Shown here: positions 54,427 to 62,835 of the stretch, piece after piece
Layout: each line of letters opens with the position of its first letter
Numbering within the stretch: position 1 is the first letter of the stretch
Program-made: the position numbers and the translations under genes
Assembly: GCF_034262375.1 (NCBI RefSeq)
Contig: NZ_CP139558.1
Coordinates: 5,084,001-5,148,000 of the forward strand
Source of the DNA: Mucilaginibacter sabulilitoris
Lineage (GTDB): Bacteria; Bacteroidota; Bacteroidia; Sphingobacteriales; Sphingobacteriaceae
Direction of reading: 5' to 3'
Length of the DNA stretch: 64,000 nt
The notes under the pieces: generated by a model
The model's input: only the letters and a program-made list of their open reading frames with translations
Told to the model about the DNA's origin: nothing
The model's database searches: none

Positions 54427-55017
54427 TTACTTTAACAGAGCAAGGGTAAGCATCAGGAACCAGGTAAACATTTCGGGGGTAAGTTTCATCCTGAGTAACT
54501 GCAACGCTCTTTGCTTTTGCTTTTTTACCGTATTTATTGACATATCTAGTTCTTCGGCAATTTCATGGTTCTTTTTACCATCAAAAAAACCCATAACAGA
54601 TATTGTCTTATAGTTGGCAGGCAGCGCATGAACGGCCGAATGAATTTCGGCAATCGCTTCGGCAGTAATTATTGCTTCAATTACAGGAGGTTCTTCAGGC
54701 TCAGTACCACCTTGCTGCTGTATATAGCCTTCTACAACTTTATTATGCCTTATAGTATTAAGACTCGCGTTACGAACGGTGCTGTACAAAAAGTTTTTTA
54801 TGGCTATTTTATCCTGCATCACCATTTCGCGCTGGTTCCAGTATTTTATAAACGCGTCCTGAACAATGTCTTCGGCCTGGTCTTTATCCCTTATCAGTTG
54901 TAAAGAGAAATAAACCAACCTGTCGTAATATTCCTTAAAAAGTGCATCGAGATCAATATTTTCAACTGATCCGTCTGCATTACTTTTGTGCGTAAATATT
55001 CCTTTTACAATGCTCAT
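54427..55017 (-). CDS. ECF sigma factor (second FecR system)
   Basis: A 196-residue sigma-70 family factor with region 2 (LFKEYYDRLVYFSLQLIRD, then AEDIVQDAFIKYWNQ) and region 4 (ALPANYKTISVMGFFDGKKN, then ELDMSINTVKKQKQRAL). The C-terminus is hydrophobic (FTWFLMLTLALL), as in FecR-associated sigma factors. Its FecR partner is probably the protein encoded at 51203-52408, since no other FecR gene is close; the intervening serine hydrolase is on the other strand. Confidence 0.88.
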   Translation of the reverse strand: MSIVKGIFTHKSNADGSVENIDLDALFKEYYDRLVYFSLQLIRDKDQAEDIVQDAFIKYWNQREMVMQDKIAIKNFLYSTVRNASLNTIRHNKVVEGYIQQQGGTEPEEPPVIEAIITAEAIAEIHSAVHALPANYKTISVMGFFDGKKNHEIAEELDMSINTVKKQKQRALQLLRMKLTPEMFTWFLMLTLALLK

Positions 55018-55235
55018 CTATCCTTTGCAGAAATAATTAATTGAGCATTATGCGCAGCATTATTGGTGATGCATAAATACCCGCCTCAAAATTGAAGTTT
55101 ACGTGTTCAATTTAAGTTAATTCAGGATTAATAAATAACACTTAAGAAGTAACTTTTCAGTTGCAAAACAAAGGGCAAAATGAACAGCTATTACCTGCAG
55201 CAAACTTCGGCCATTTAATAAGGCATTTACAATAG

Positions 55236-55263
55236 TAAAAAAGGAAGAAATAATATTTCTTCC
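55236..55263. terminator. Bidirectional terminator after the 81-residue protein gene
   Basis: The near-perfect palindrome ggaagaaataatatttcttcc (55243-55263) is bordered by seven A residues on the left and a T-run (55265-55270) on the right. It lies 10 bases beyond the stop of the minus-strand small gene. Confidence 0.75.
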
Positions 55264-55273
55264 CTTTTTTAAA

Positions 55274-55519
55274 TTAATAGTCGAGCACTTCGCACCGGTA
55301 GCCGCAATCATTAAGCAGTATAATGATACTTTGCGGCTGTATGTATTCTCCTTCAACCCGCAAAACCTTATCGCAGTCTTCCAGGTCAAAATTCACGCAA
55401 CTACCTGGTATGTGCTCCTTTAATTTCCGGATAAGCAGTGCCGACTGTTTAATATCCTGAACATCCGTTTTAAAAACTTCAACCATTTTATTAAACTTTA
55501 CTGTTGTTAACTTTTTCAT
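55274..55519 (-). CDS. Small hypothetical protein, possible HMA-like fold
   Basis: An 81-residue cytoplasmic protein. The pattern strand-helix-strand-strand-helix-strand can be read, with a central helix IKQSALLIRKLKEHIPG, a strand SCVNFDLEDCDKVLRV and a final helix SIIILLNDCGYRCEVL. It resembles heavy-metal-associated ferredoxin-like domains but lacks the CxxC site, having three isolated Cys. It follows the barrel protein gene by 5 bases, so they are one operon. Function unknown. Confidence 0.6.
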   Translation of the reverse strand: MKKLTTVKFNKMVEVFKTDVQDIKQSALLIRKLKEHIPGSCVNFDLEDCDKVLRVEGEYIQPQSIIILLNDCGYRCEVLDY

Positions 55520-55524
55520 TGTTG

Positions 55525-56469
55525 TTAAAACCGGTAATTAATACCCGTTTGCACCGCGATGCCTGTTTTCTTCAATTCGGCCAAGGGAACTCTTTTATTT
55601 ATATCATTAAACGGTACCCAGTTTACCTTTTGATCTTTTGAGTACAGGTCAAGCTGTTGTGTAAAGTTATACCCCGCCGCTATCTCAACCGAGAAGTTTT
55701 TGGCCAGCATGTAATTATAGAATAGCGTACTTTTAAATTGTTGCACCTGGAAATAGTCGGAATTCATTTTCTTCGACAGGCGGTAAGAGCCCCCTCCTAT
55801 ACCAAGATCCCAATTTATGCCCATCGAACTTTTACCTGATAGCTGGTATTTTAATTTCTCGGAAATAGGCAACGTACCGCTAAAACTAAGCTTATCGCTG
55901 ATGTTCCAGTCTATACCAACTATTGGCACCAGTACAGTCCCGAAAAATTGCTTTGAGAACGCCGCGCCTACAGAATAAGAGAATTTATCGGAAGTTCTGA
56001 TTTTTAGCATCGCTGCGCCCGAATAAAGTATGTCCTCGCCCGAAATATCCTTCAGATCTGAAGATAACGTTGGCACGACAGAAACCAACAAGGCATATTT
56101 GGGCGAAAATGCTTTTTGAAAAGTAAGCGGTACCGAAATGGCATGAAATTTAGTGCCGCCATACTGGGAACCTGCACCAGAAAGAAACAGACCGCTGTAC
56201 CCAACGCCGGCAAGAAAAAAATCAAGCTTACCATTTTGCATTTTTTTATATACGGGCAGCGTAAGTGCGCCATTTACCTGTTGTATATTCATTTTTTTAC
56301 CGTTAACGGTAAATGGAGAGTAAGTATAATCGGCTTCGAACGAGCCTAACTGAATGGATGCCGGCGCTGGAGCGCTTTGCTCTACCGGTGTATTTTGCTG
56401 GGCCTGTGCAGATAATTTAAAAGATAATAAAGCTATTACTACGATTAAATACAAGATTCCTTTTTTCAT
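55525..56469 (-). CDS. DUF6268-like outer membrane beta-barrel protein
   Basis: A 314-residue exported protein with a signal peptide (about 1-23, ending SAQAQ). The mature part alternates polar and hydrophobic residues in many strands such as FEADYTYSPFTVNGKK and ends in the aromatic YRF typical of outer membrane barrels. It resembles the DUF6268 family. No enzymatic motif is seen. It is followed by the 81-residue gene. Confidence 0.72.
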   Translation of the reverse strand: MKKGILYLIVVIALLSFKLSAQAQQNTPVEQSAPAPASIQLGSFEADYTYSPFTVNGKKMNIQQVNGALTLPVYKKMQNGKLDFFLAGVGYSGLFLSGAGSQYGGTKFHAISVPLTFQKAFSPKYALLVSVVPTLSSDLKDISGEDILYSGAAMLKIRTSDKFSYSVGAAFSKQFFGTVLVPIVGIDWNISDKLSFSGTLPISEKLKYQLSGKSSMGINWDLGIGGGSYRLSKKMNSDYFQVQQFKSTLFYNYMLAKNFSVEIAAGYNFTQQLDLYSKDQKVNWVPFNDINKRVPLAELKKTGIAVQTGINYRF

Positions 56470-56890
56470 AATGTGTTGTGGAGTTATTTTTTTGTTATTT
56501 TCCCCTTAGAACACATTAATCCTGAATTACCCTGACTCCTATTTTAAAAAATATTTTTTGGATAGCCCTAATGTCATTATTTGCAGTCTATAATGTCCTT
56601 TATTTATAGTTAATCATACGTTTTTTAGAAGATGTTAGAAATCAGGAAGCTATATTAATTGGCAAAAGTTCACTTTTACGCTACGGGTTACAATCTATCT
56701 ATATTTCGTAGGATAGGTCCAGGAAAATCGTTCTCATTGCAAAGCCGGTAAACAGGAGCTCCCGTGCAGCATTTCGAAACTCTGCTTGAGCGGGATTGCC
56801 ATTGCTGGCCGAGTATGATAATGAAATGCCTATCAGCATGAAAGCTCAACAATATTTGATTAGATAACCGTTAACACAATTCGCCTACCG
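56470..56890. other. Intergenic region, no convincing gene
   Basis: This stretch must contain the promoter of the barrel gene (minus strand). A 46-codon frame at 56699-56839 on the minus strand, encoding SYSASNGNPAQAEF among others, is open and a little richer in G and C than its surroundings; it might be a small protein or the remnant of a gene. I cannot support it as a gene. Confidence 0.45.
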
Positions 56891-57949
56891 TTATTTGACT
56901 TTTATTGCATTCAATTCTTTTTCTCTTTGCGCCTGCAAATTTTCCAGGTATTTTCTCGGATGTTCATCTTTGGCAGATGCCAACATGTCTTTAATTATCG
57001 CCACCTCAGCCACCAGCAATGCTTGTTCCTTAGAGCTAACGATGTCAGGCTGCACCCCTCTGCCTTCCCAGTCTGTATGTGTGACTGGATTGATCGAATA
57101 ACTGAAGGGAATACTCGCGCTAAAATGATTGCCGATGCGGTAAGGCCGTGTGCCGTGTGCACCTCCGCCAGTGGCTTCGCCAATGACAATTGCTCTTTTC
57201 TGTGCCTGCATATTGTAAGCAAAGTCTTCACCAGCCGAAAATGTATCATGGCTAACCAGAAGGTAAAGCTTTTTGTCGGCCAACCGATTACCGGGTACAG
57301 TAGGGAGTGTCCAATATTGGCGCATCGTATGCTCGTCATTGTTAACCTGATCGGTCATGTGTGTCTCTTCTTTAAAAAAGTAGCTTTCAACCAGTATCAC
57401 GCCGTCGGGCGCAAAGCCGTGATTATCGCGCAGGTCGAGGATGATGGCATCGGAATTTGCAAGCATCGCCATTGCGCCTGCCGCCGTTTCCTTAATCCAA
57501 TCCCCCGGCCAAAAAATATTGAGCCTGAGGTAACCGATATTGCCGTCAAGTATCTCCAATTTACGAAAGGCAAAGTTATCATTGGCGCCTTGCCTGCGAA
57601 AATCGTCAATGACCTGCTGCGATGGTGGTGCGCCCGGCTTCTCATTCGGAATAACATCAACAGAATATTCCACCCCAAGGTGCCCATCATGGCTGATCGA
57701 ATGGAGATCTTCGGTAAGCATTTTTGCCAGTACGGGACCGCTGCTAACAGTGTCATAAACGTGTGCCCGCATCCGCCTACGGACGGCATCAGTCATCTTT
57801 TTTGCGACATCCGGATACACATAATGGTTTTCGATTCGGGTAAGTAGCGTATCAATAGTAGACCTTTTATCGGCGGGGCTTACCTGTTGTTGTGCATATA
57901 CTACTGATAAGTTCAAAATCATAAAGATTATAAATGAAAAAGTTTTCAT
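56891..57949 (-). CDS. S41 family peptidase (tail-specific protease-like), exported
   Basis: A 352-residue exported peptidase with a signal peptide (about 1-19, ending VYAQ). The helical N-terminal domain (about 25-125) resembles retinoid-binding-protein-like S41 members, and the catalytic domain covers about 130-325. The catalytic Ser lies in VSHDTFSAGEDFAY; GEATGGGAHG follows. There is no PDZ domain, which fits the IRBP-like subgroup. It is on the same strand as the truncated serine hydrolase upstream, 86 bases away. Substrate unknown. Confidence 0.87.
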   Translation of the reverse strand: MKTFSFIIFMILNLSVVYAQQQVSPADKRSTIDTLLTRIENHYVYPDVAKKMTDAVRRRMRAHVYDTVSSGPVLAKMLTEDLHSISHDGHLGVEYSVDVIPNEKPGAPPSQQVIDDFRRQGANDNFAFRKLEILDGNIGYLRLNIFWPGDWIKETAAGAMAMLANSDAIILDLRDNHGFAPDGVILVESYFFKEETHMTDQVNNDEHTMRQYWTLPTVPGNRLADKKLYLLVSHDTFSAGEDFAYNMQAQKRAIVIGEATGGGAHGTRPYRIGNHFSASIPFSYSINPVTHTDWEGRGVQPDIVSSKEQALLVAEVAIIKDMLASAKDEHPRKYLENLQAQREKELNAIKVK

Positions 57950-58035
57950 GCAACAGTGATTACAAGGTTAAAAATGCATAGTTCATGGGTAATTGGATGT
58001 AAAATTTAAAAAGCATTTACAATCAAATACAATGA

Positions 58036-58689
58036 TTAAGCTTTTCCATTTAAAATGTTTATTCCGCTGCCACCTGTCATTAAAGCCAGGTTATGCGTCC
58101 ATTCCTTCCAGTCATTCAACGTATCCATTAGCTGCAGCTTCGTTTCGTAATGGTTATTGTACTGATAGTTTTTTGTGCGACGGGGTTGCAGCTTTTGTGA
58201 CAAAGAGGTTTGGATATAGCTGTTATTCATCCCGGCCGGTAAAAAAATATGATCGCGCGTATAGGCAGCAAGCGTTTGACCACTTACTTTTTCGACAAGT
58301 AAGGCCAAAAAATGATAGCCCAAACTGGAATAAGACCATTTTTCACCTGGACGGGAAGGCAAAATGTGCCCATGGCTATAAAGAATAACTAAACCCTTCT
58401 CCTTGAGTTGCAAAACCACGGTAACAGTAAATAGCTTGGATACGGAAGCGAGTTCGAACTGGGTCTCGGCATCATTGGGTACTTTAGCGGCCATATCACG
58501 GTAACCAAATGATTGCTGGTAGAAGATATGGTCATTCTGCGCCGCCAGCACATTTCCATTCATCTCATAATCGGCTTGTAAAGCGGAATAATAGCGCTCT
58601 AGTGTTTTACTTATAGGCTGGACAGAAACGGAGGTACAGTATATGAGCACCCCAATAACAACGGCAAAAAGGATAATTGGCTTACGCAT
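58036..58689 (-). pseudogene. Decayed serine hydrolase (beta-lactamase fold), truncated and internally deleted
   Basis: A 217-residue frame is similar to the intact hydrolase at 52857: both have NGNVLAA, FELASVSK or FNLASVSK, and LALLVEK. Compared with that protein it lacks about 65 residues between LQLKEKGL and PGEKWSYSS (the region that normally has LLSHTSGLP), the second motif reads Y120-S-S in place of YSN, and it stops before the HSGG motif at about half the length. The N-terminus with a signal anchor (about 5-18) remains. It could still be expressed but should not be active. I call it a pseudogene from these losses. Confidence 0.75.
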
Positions 58690-58839
58690 AAATGATCAGG
58701 CTGATATTATAAACCTACGAAATCAATGCCGCAACCCTAAAACACTGTAATTCAAATATATAATAAAAAATTCAACATACGGATATGTTCGTAAATGATA
58801 CACCTGCCGCACGGAAATATTACATTAGCAATATTATAG

Positions 58840-58867
58840 AAACAGCCACCTTTTGGAGTGGCTGTTT
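58840..58867 (-). terminator. Hairpin terminator after the sugar isomerase gene
   Basis: Perfect ten-base arms aaacagccac and gtggctgttt (58840-58849, 58858-58867) with an 8-base loop lie 4 bases beyond the minus-strand stop at 58872. A T-run follows more clearly on the plus strand (ttttgtttt), so it may work in both directions. Confidence 0.65.
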
Positions 58868-58871
58868 TGTT

Positions 58872-59840
58872 TTAACTCAGCGCGTCTGCCGCAAATTGCC
58901 TGCATATTTTTACCTCTTTTATGGCGTCGGAACCATCGGGTATTTTATACTCCTGTTCTATAGTAACCGGAAATTTATAGCGATTCTTTTTTACGATCTG
59001 TAACACTTCTTTTATAGGAGTATCGCCCTGCCCCCATGGCTCATTCGGGCCATCGTGGAATTTGCGGTCCTTTAAATGCATGCTGGTAATGCGGTCATGG
59101 TATTTTTCAATAAAAGGAATAGGGCTGCTGCTGGTGCCTGCTACATAATGGCCAATATCCAGATTTATTCCGTTGTATTTCGACTGGCTAAGAGCGATAT
59201 CCCACAATGTTGGGGTAGCTTGCGTATGCGCGTGATAGCCCACCATCATTTTATGCTTGGCAGCTATATCACCAAGCCTTTTGGTTTGGGCTTCATCGGG
59301 CAGCTCAACGGTAACATGGGTTACACCAAGCGCCTTACCAGCGTTAAAGGCATAATCAATTTCGGCATCACTGTTGCGGGCGCCAAGTGCATTCGGTTTC
59401 CAGGCATAAATGGTTATTCCTGCGTCATTATACTTTTTGCGCAGCGCTTTAAACTTATCCATTGGGGCATTAGCGCGCCATTCGGCGATCTGCTTATTAA
59501 AAGCTTCTGCCGCGGTCTTTTCCTCAGGAGTTTGTGGTCTGCCGTAACCGCCGCCTTGTCTTGTTGGGGCTCCGGCATAAGCTTCGGCGGCATCGCCCAT
59601 CAGCTCAATAGCATTTATATTACAGTCGATACAGTATTTAAGCAGATCTTCGGCGGTAGAAGGCATGCTGCGGAACGAATAGGTGATCACCCCTATCTGC
59701 ACCCCATTAATAAGGGAATTAGGTTTATCAGCCTTGTTAAAACCCTCAGCGAATACCGATTTTGAAAACAATAAAAGGCTAGTTGCGGCAATGGCGCTGC
59801 TGCCAATAAACTGGCGCCTTGATAGGTTATGTTTTTCCAT
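58872..59840 (-). CDS. Sugar phosphate isomerase/epimerase-like TIM-barrel protein, Tat-exported
   Basis: A 322-residue protein of the AP endonuclease 2/xylose-isomerase-like TIM barrel group. A twin-Arg signal (SRRQFIGSSAIAATSLLLF, about 7-25) shows export after folding. The barrel (about 45-320) has metal-ligand candidates in VTVELPDEAQ, MVGYHAHTQ, GINLDIGHYV, ITSMHLKDRK and FPVTIEQEY. Members with Tat signals are common in Bacteroidota and may act on sugars in the periplasm; the substrate is unknown. A good promoter lies upstream and a hairpin downstream, so it is probably monocistronic. Confidence 0.85.
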   Translation of the reverse strand: MEKHNLSRRQFIGSSAIAATSLLLFSKSVFAEGFNKADKPNSLINGVQIGVITYSFRSMPSTAEDLLKYCIDCNINAIELMGDAAEAYAGAPTRQGGGYGRPQTPEEKTAAEAFNKQIAEWRANAPMDKFKALRKKYNDAGITIYAWKPNALGARNSDAEIDYAFNAGKALGVTHVTVELPDEAQTKRLGDIAAKHKMMVGYHAHTQATPTLWDIALSQSKYNGINLDIGHYVAGTSSSPIPFIEKYHDRITSMHLKDRKFHDGPNEPWGQGDTPIKEVLQIVKKNRYKFPVTIEQEYKIPDGSDAIKEVKICRQFAADALS

Positions 59841-60148
59841 ACTATGTTTTTCGTGGTTTACTAATAAATTGGTTTATACCAAAGTTATTAATTTATTGAA
59901 CCTCGCAAATTTTGTATTGAAACTGTTACCAGAAGCTCATACAAATAATAAACCATACCTTCCAAATAGTTATTAATCACGGCTGTTTACTTTTCGCAAA
60001 ATGGAAATAAAACGAAATGATATATGATATTTTATGAAAGCAGAAAACATATATTTATCCAGTGGAATGATATTTGCAGTTTTTGTTTTATCAAGACTTA
60101 AACCCTAAGCTGGCAAACCTGAAATATCGATACTTGATTATTTAATTA
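59841..60148. other. Divergent intergenic region between isomerase and SIR2-like genes
   Basis: These 308 bases are AT-rich and hold no gene. The isomerase promoter lies at 59880-59909, next to a 14-base imperfect inverted repeat ttggtttataccaa (59869-59882). For the SIR2-like gene I see no convincing promoter box. Confidence 0.6.
59880..59909 (-). promoter_or_regulatory. Bacteroidota-type promoter for the isomerase gene
   Basis: On the minus strand TTTG (59909-59906) and TAACTTTG (59887-59880) are 18 bases apart, fitting TTG-N17-23-TAnnTTTG. The -7 box is about 40 bases from the ATG at 59840. Confidence 0.55.
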
Positions 60149-61033
60149 ATGAAAAGACCCTTTTTATTGGTAGGCAATGGTGTAAATAATGTTTTACAGG
60201 ATTATAAATGGCAAAACCTGATCGATAACCTCATTGATCATATTGGCGCAAAAGGGCTTTTTAATACCCCAAATAAACCATTTCCGCTATTGTACGAAGA
60301 GATATTTGTGGAGGCTATTAAAAACCGTGACTACACCGAACTTGCATTGAAAGAATTTATTTCTGCGGAGGTTTTAAGGCTGAATCCCAGCAAAATACAT
60401 CATGAAATATTAACATTAAAACCTCTTCATCTGCTTACTACCAATTATGATTTCACATTTGAAAAAGCATTGGACCCCGGGTTCAAAGAACCGAAAAACG
60501 AGGGAGCTGTAAAAGAAACCGTGTACAATATTTTCAGGCATCACAAAACTGGCGATATAAACCTTTGGCACATTCACGGCAGTGCAAATAATCCCTCATC
60601 GCTAACACTTGGTTATGAGCACTATAGTGGCTACTTACAACAAATGCGAAATTATATTGTAACAGGTACCGGTACATCATATAAGCAACGGTTTGAATCA
60701 TTGATAAGAAGGCTTTCCAGGCCACTAAAGGAAAACCTCAGCTGGCTTGATTTTTTCTTTACCGAAGATGTGCATATTATTGGCCTGACGCTCGACTTTA
60801 TAGAAATTCACTTATGGTGGATATTTACCTTCAGGCAAAGAGCTATCTTAACAAAGAAAATAAACATCCGGAATAAGATAGTTTACTACTATCCTACTGA
60901 TCTTGAAACCTCCATCAGGAACAAGCTTGACTTGATGAAAAGTATGGGAATTAAAACACAACCTATACCATCAGATACAGCCAACAAAGCTATATTTTAC
61001 ACAAGGGTTGTTGATCATATCAGAAATCAATAA
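60149..61033 (+). CDS. SIR2-like domain protein (SIR2_2 type), possible NADase
   Basis: A 294-residue cytoplasmic protein filled by a SIR2-like Rossmann fold. The start FLLVGNGVNN is the nucleotide-binding loop; LLTTNYDFTFEKAL (about 94-107) holds the Asn and Asp usual in the NAD site; WHIHGSANNPSSL (about 138-150) has the catalytic-type His; and HIIGLTLDF (about 208-216) is the closing motif. Proteins of this type occur as NAD-depleting effectors in several anti-phage systems, but others are of unknown role. It has no adjacent known defence partner. The following gene lies 64 bases downstream on the same strand but encodes an exported protein. Confidence 0.8.
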   Translation: MKRPFLLVGNGVNNVLQDYKWQNLIDNLIDHIGAKGLFNTPNKPFPLLYEEIFVEAIKNRDYTELALKEFISAEVLRLNPSKIHHEILTLKPLHLLTTNYDFTFEKALDPGFKEPKNEGAVKETVYNIFRHHKTGDINLWHIHGSANNPSSLTLGYEHYSGYLQQMRNYIVTGTGTSYKQRFESLIRRLSRPLKENLSWLDFFFTEDVHIIGLTLDFIEIHLWWIFTFRQRAILTKKINIRNKIVYYYPTDLETSIRNKLDLMKSMGIKTQPIPSDTANKAIFYTRVVDHIRNQ

Positions 61034-61097
61034 AGAGTTATTTATAGTAATAAATATATTTAATTTGCGTATATTTATTATACCGATTATTTAGCCA

Positions 61098-62291
61098 ATG
61101 TGTAGGTTTATTAAATATCTTGTTGTTGTATTGATGCTGACCGCCAATAATTTATACGGGCAAGACAGCAGCAGGAGGTTTTCCTTTGAGTTTTATGAAG
61201 GAACATTTAATACAGCGGCAGATACATCTATTATTATAAACTCATCATTAAAATTTTCATCTGCCGGTATCAATGCATTTTATAACAGGTTAAACGCAGG
61301 TAAATACCAGTCGGTGATAAATGACCTTTTAAATTTCAAAGAAAAATATCAGCTGAATGACTGGTTGTACTATCAGTTAATTCGTAGAACAGCGCAGCAA
61401 ATAAGCCCGAAAGAAGATAATTATGGTAATTATACCATGTATAAATGGTTTCTGCTTTCCAAATCAGGGTATGATGCAAGGCTGGCTTTAACAACAGATA
61501 AAATCATATTTTATGTGTATAACAATGAGGATATTTCTGATATCCCATTTTTTATGATAGATGGTAAAAAGTATATGTGCCTAAACATACATGATTACCC
61601 CAATACCAATTTAAACCAGGATCCGCCTGTTCCGGTAAACATCAACATGCCCGAGGCTAAAAAGGCATTTTCATACAAAGTAACACGGATGCCCGATTTT
61701 ACTCCCGAAAATTACATTGAAAAGGAACTGCAGTTTACTTACAGGCATAAAGTTTATTATTTTAATATAAAGCTTAACCCGGATGTGGAACGCATTTTTA
61801 CAAACTACCCCGGCGTTGATTTTGAATCGTATTTTAACATTCCGTTAAGTAAAGAAACTTATGGCTCACTTATTCCATTGCTAAAAAAAAATACTGCAAA
61901 AATGAGTCAAAAAAAGGGGGTTGATTACCTGATGCATTTTACCCGCTATGCTTTTTTATATGAGGATGATAACGCAAATTTCGGAAAAGAAAAACGGCTG
62001 TCGCCTGAGGAAACCCTGTTTTCCAAATACAGCGATTGTGATGACAGGGCAGCTTTGTTCTTTTATCTGGTAAAAGAAATTTACAATTTACCTATGATAG
62101 CCTTATTATATCCTACTCATATTGGCATGGCTGTCCAATTTGATAAACCTGTTGGCAATACCATTATTTACAAAGGCAAAACGTATTCTTATTGTGAACC
62201 AACCCCACAACAAAAGGACCTGCAAATCGGGCAGATTTCTGCTAAACTGAAAAAAATACCCTACCAGGTTGTTTATCAGTATAATCCTTAA
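61098..62291 (+). CDS. Exported transglutaminase-like protein
   Basis: A 397-residue exported protein with a signal peptide (about 1-21, ending LYGQD). The N-terminal and central parts (about 25-260) are unassigned. The C-terminal part carries a transglutaminase-like core: the Cys of SDCDDRAALFFYLVKEI (about 313-329) and the His of PTHIGMAVQF (about 337-346); the third acidic residue may be the Glu of YCEPTP. Such domains can be peptidases or scaffold proteins. It ends 24 bases from the convergent ArsR gene. Function unknown. Confidence 0.68.
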   Translation: MCRFIKYLVVVLMLTANNLYGQDSSRRFSFEFYEGTFNTAADTSIIINSSLKFSSAGINAFYNRLNAGKYQSVINDLLNFKEKYQLNDWLYYQLIRRTAQQISPKEDNYGNYTMYKWFLLSKSGYDARLALTTDKIIFYVYNNEDISDIPFFMIDGKKYMCLNIHDYPNTNLNQDPPVPVNINMPEAKKAFSYKVTRMPDFTPENYIEKELQFTYRHKVYYFNIKLNPDVERIFTNYPGVDFESYFNIPLSKETYGSLIPLLKKNTAKMSQKKGVDYLMHFTRYAFLYEDDNANFGKEKRLSPEETLFSKYSDCDDRAALFFYLVKEIYNLPMIALLYPTHIGMAVQFDKPVGNTIIYKGKTYSYCEPTPQQKDLQIGQISAKLKKIPYQVVYQYNP

Positions 62292-62315
62292 AAATACGAC
62301 AATGTTAAAGAATTG

Positions 62316-62636
62316 TTATGAAGCCTTACTCATGGTTGCAATAAGCAAATCAAGCTCTTGTGTATAAATATTCCAGCTATTCCAGTTAACGTTATACAAA
62401 GATCTTTTACCGTCAATAGCAACGGTGATCAATTCTGAATCCAACAATTCTTTTAAATGATGGGAAACCGTGGGCTGGGCTAAAGGTAAAACACCTACAA
62501 TTTCACCACAGGTAAAGTGTTTGTTTTGCGCCAAAATACGGAGTATAGCTATCCTGGCAGGATGCGAAAGTGCTTTTGCAACTGCTGATATATGTTGATC
62601 TGTTGATGCGAATTCCCGCTTTTTGTGATTAGCCAT
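62316..62636 (-). CDS. ArsR-family winged-helix regulator
   Basis: A 106-residue DNA-binding protein. The family signature is complete: ALSHPARIAILRIL (about 22-35), CGEIVGVLPLAQPTVSHHLK as the recognition region, and the wing ITVAIDGKRSLYNV. The only Cys is in the FTCGEI segment, so the classic CxC metal site is missing and metal sensing is doubtful. A TATCTTTG box lies at 62658-62651 on the minus strand, 15 bases upstream. It is divergent from the TonB receptor gene, which it may regulate. Confidence 0.88.
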   Translation of the reverse strand: MANHKKREFASTDQHISAVAKALSHPARIAILRILAQNKHFTCGEIVGVLPLAQPTVSHHLKELLDSELITVAIDGKRSLYNVNWNSWNIYTQELDLLIATMSKAS

Positions 62637-62835
62637 ACTCAGATAATTGGCAAAGATAGAAGCTATAAGCTATCAGTGTCTGAGTTGCAAATTTTCTTCA
62701 TAAAATCTTCATTTTTCTCAGAATAAGACCTTTAATTAATTATCAAATTTAACATCTAAGATATTCGATTTGATAATCTTCTATTAACATAGAATTAATG
62801 ACGTCGGGATAATTTTGCCTCATCATTAAATTATT

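Noticed and set aside
55117-55389. Alternative 90-codon minus-strand frame overlapping the 81-residue gene
   Set aside because: It crosses a strong terminator and overlaps a better candidate in another frame that is coupled to the barrel gene.
56699-56839. 46-codon minus-strand frame as a small gene
   Set aside because: No family resemblance, no clear ribosome site and no neighbour coupling; mentioned only in the description of the gap.
56927-57847. Plus-strand frame of 306 codons opposite the S41 peptidase gene
   Set aside because: Long, but the minus strand has an intact signal peptide and catalytic motif; the plus frame shows Cys- and His-rich nonsense without a family.
59076-59765. Plus-strand frame of 229 codons opposite the isomerase gene
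   Set aside because: Antisense shadow; the minus strand has a Tat signal and a complete TIM barrel.
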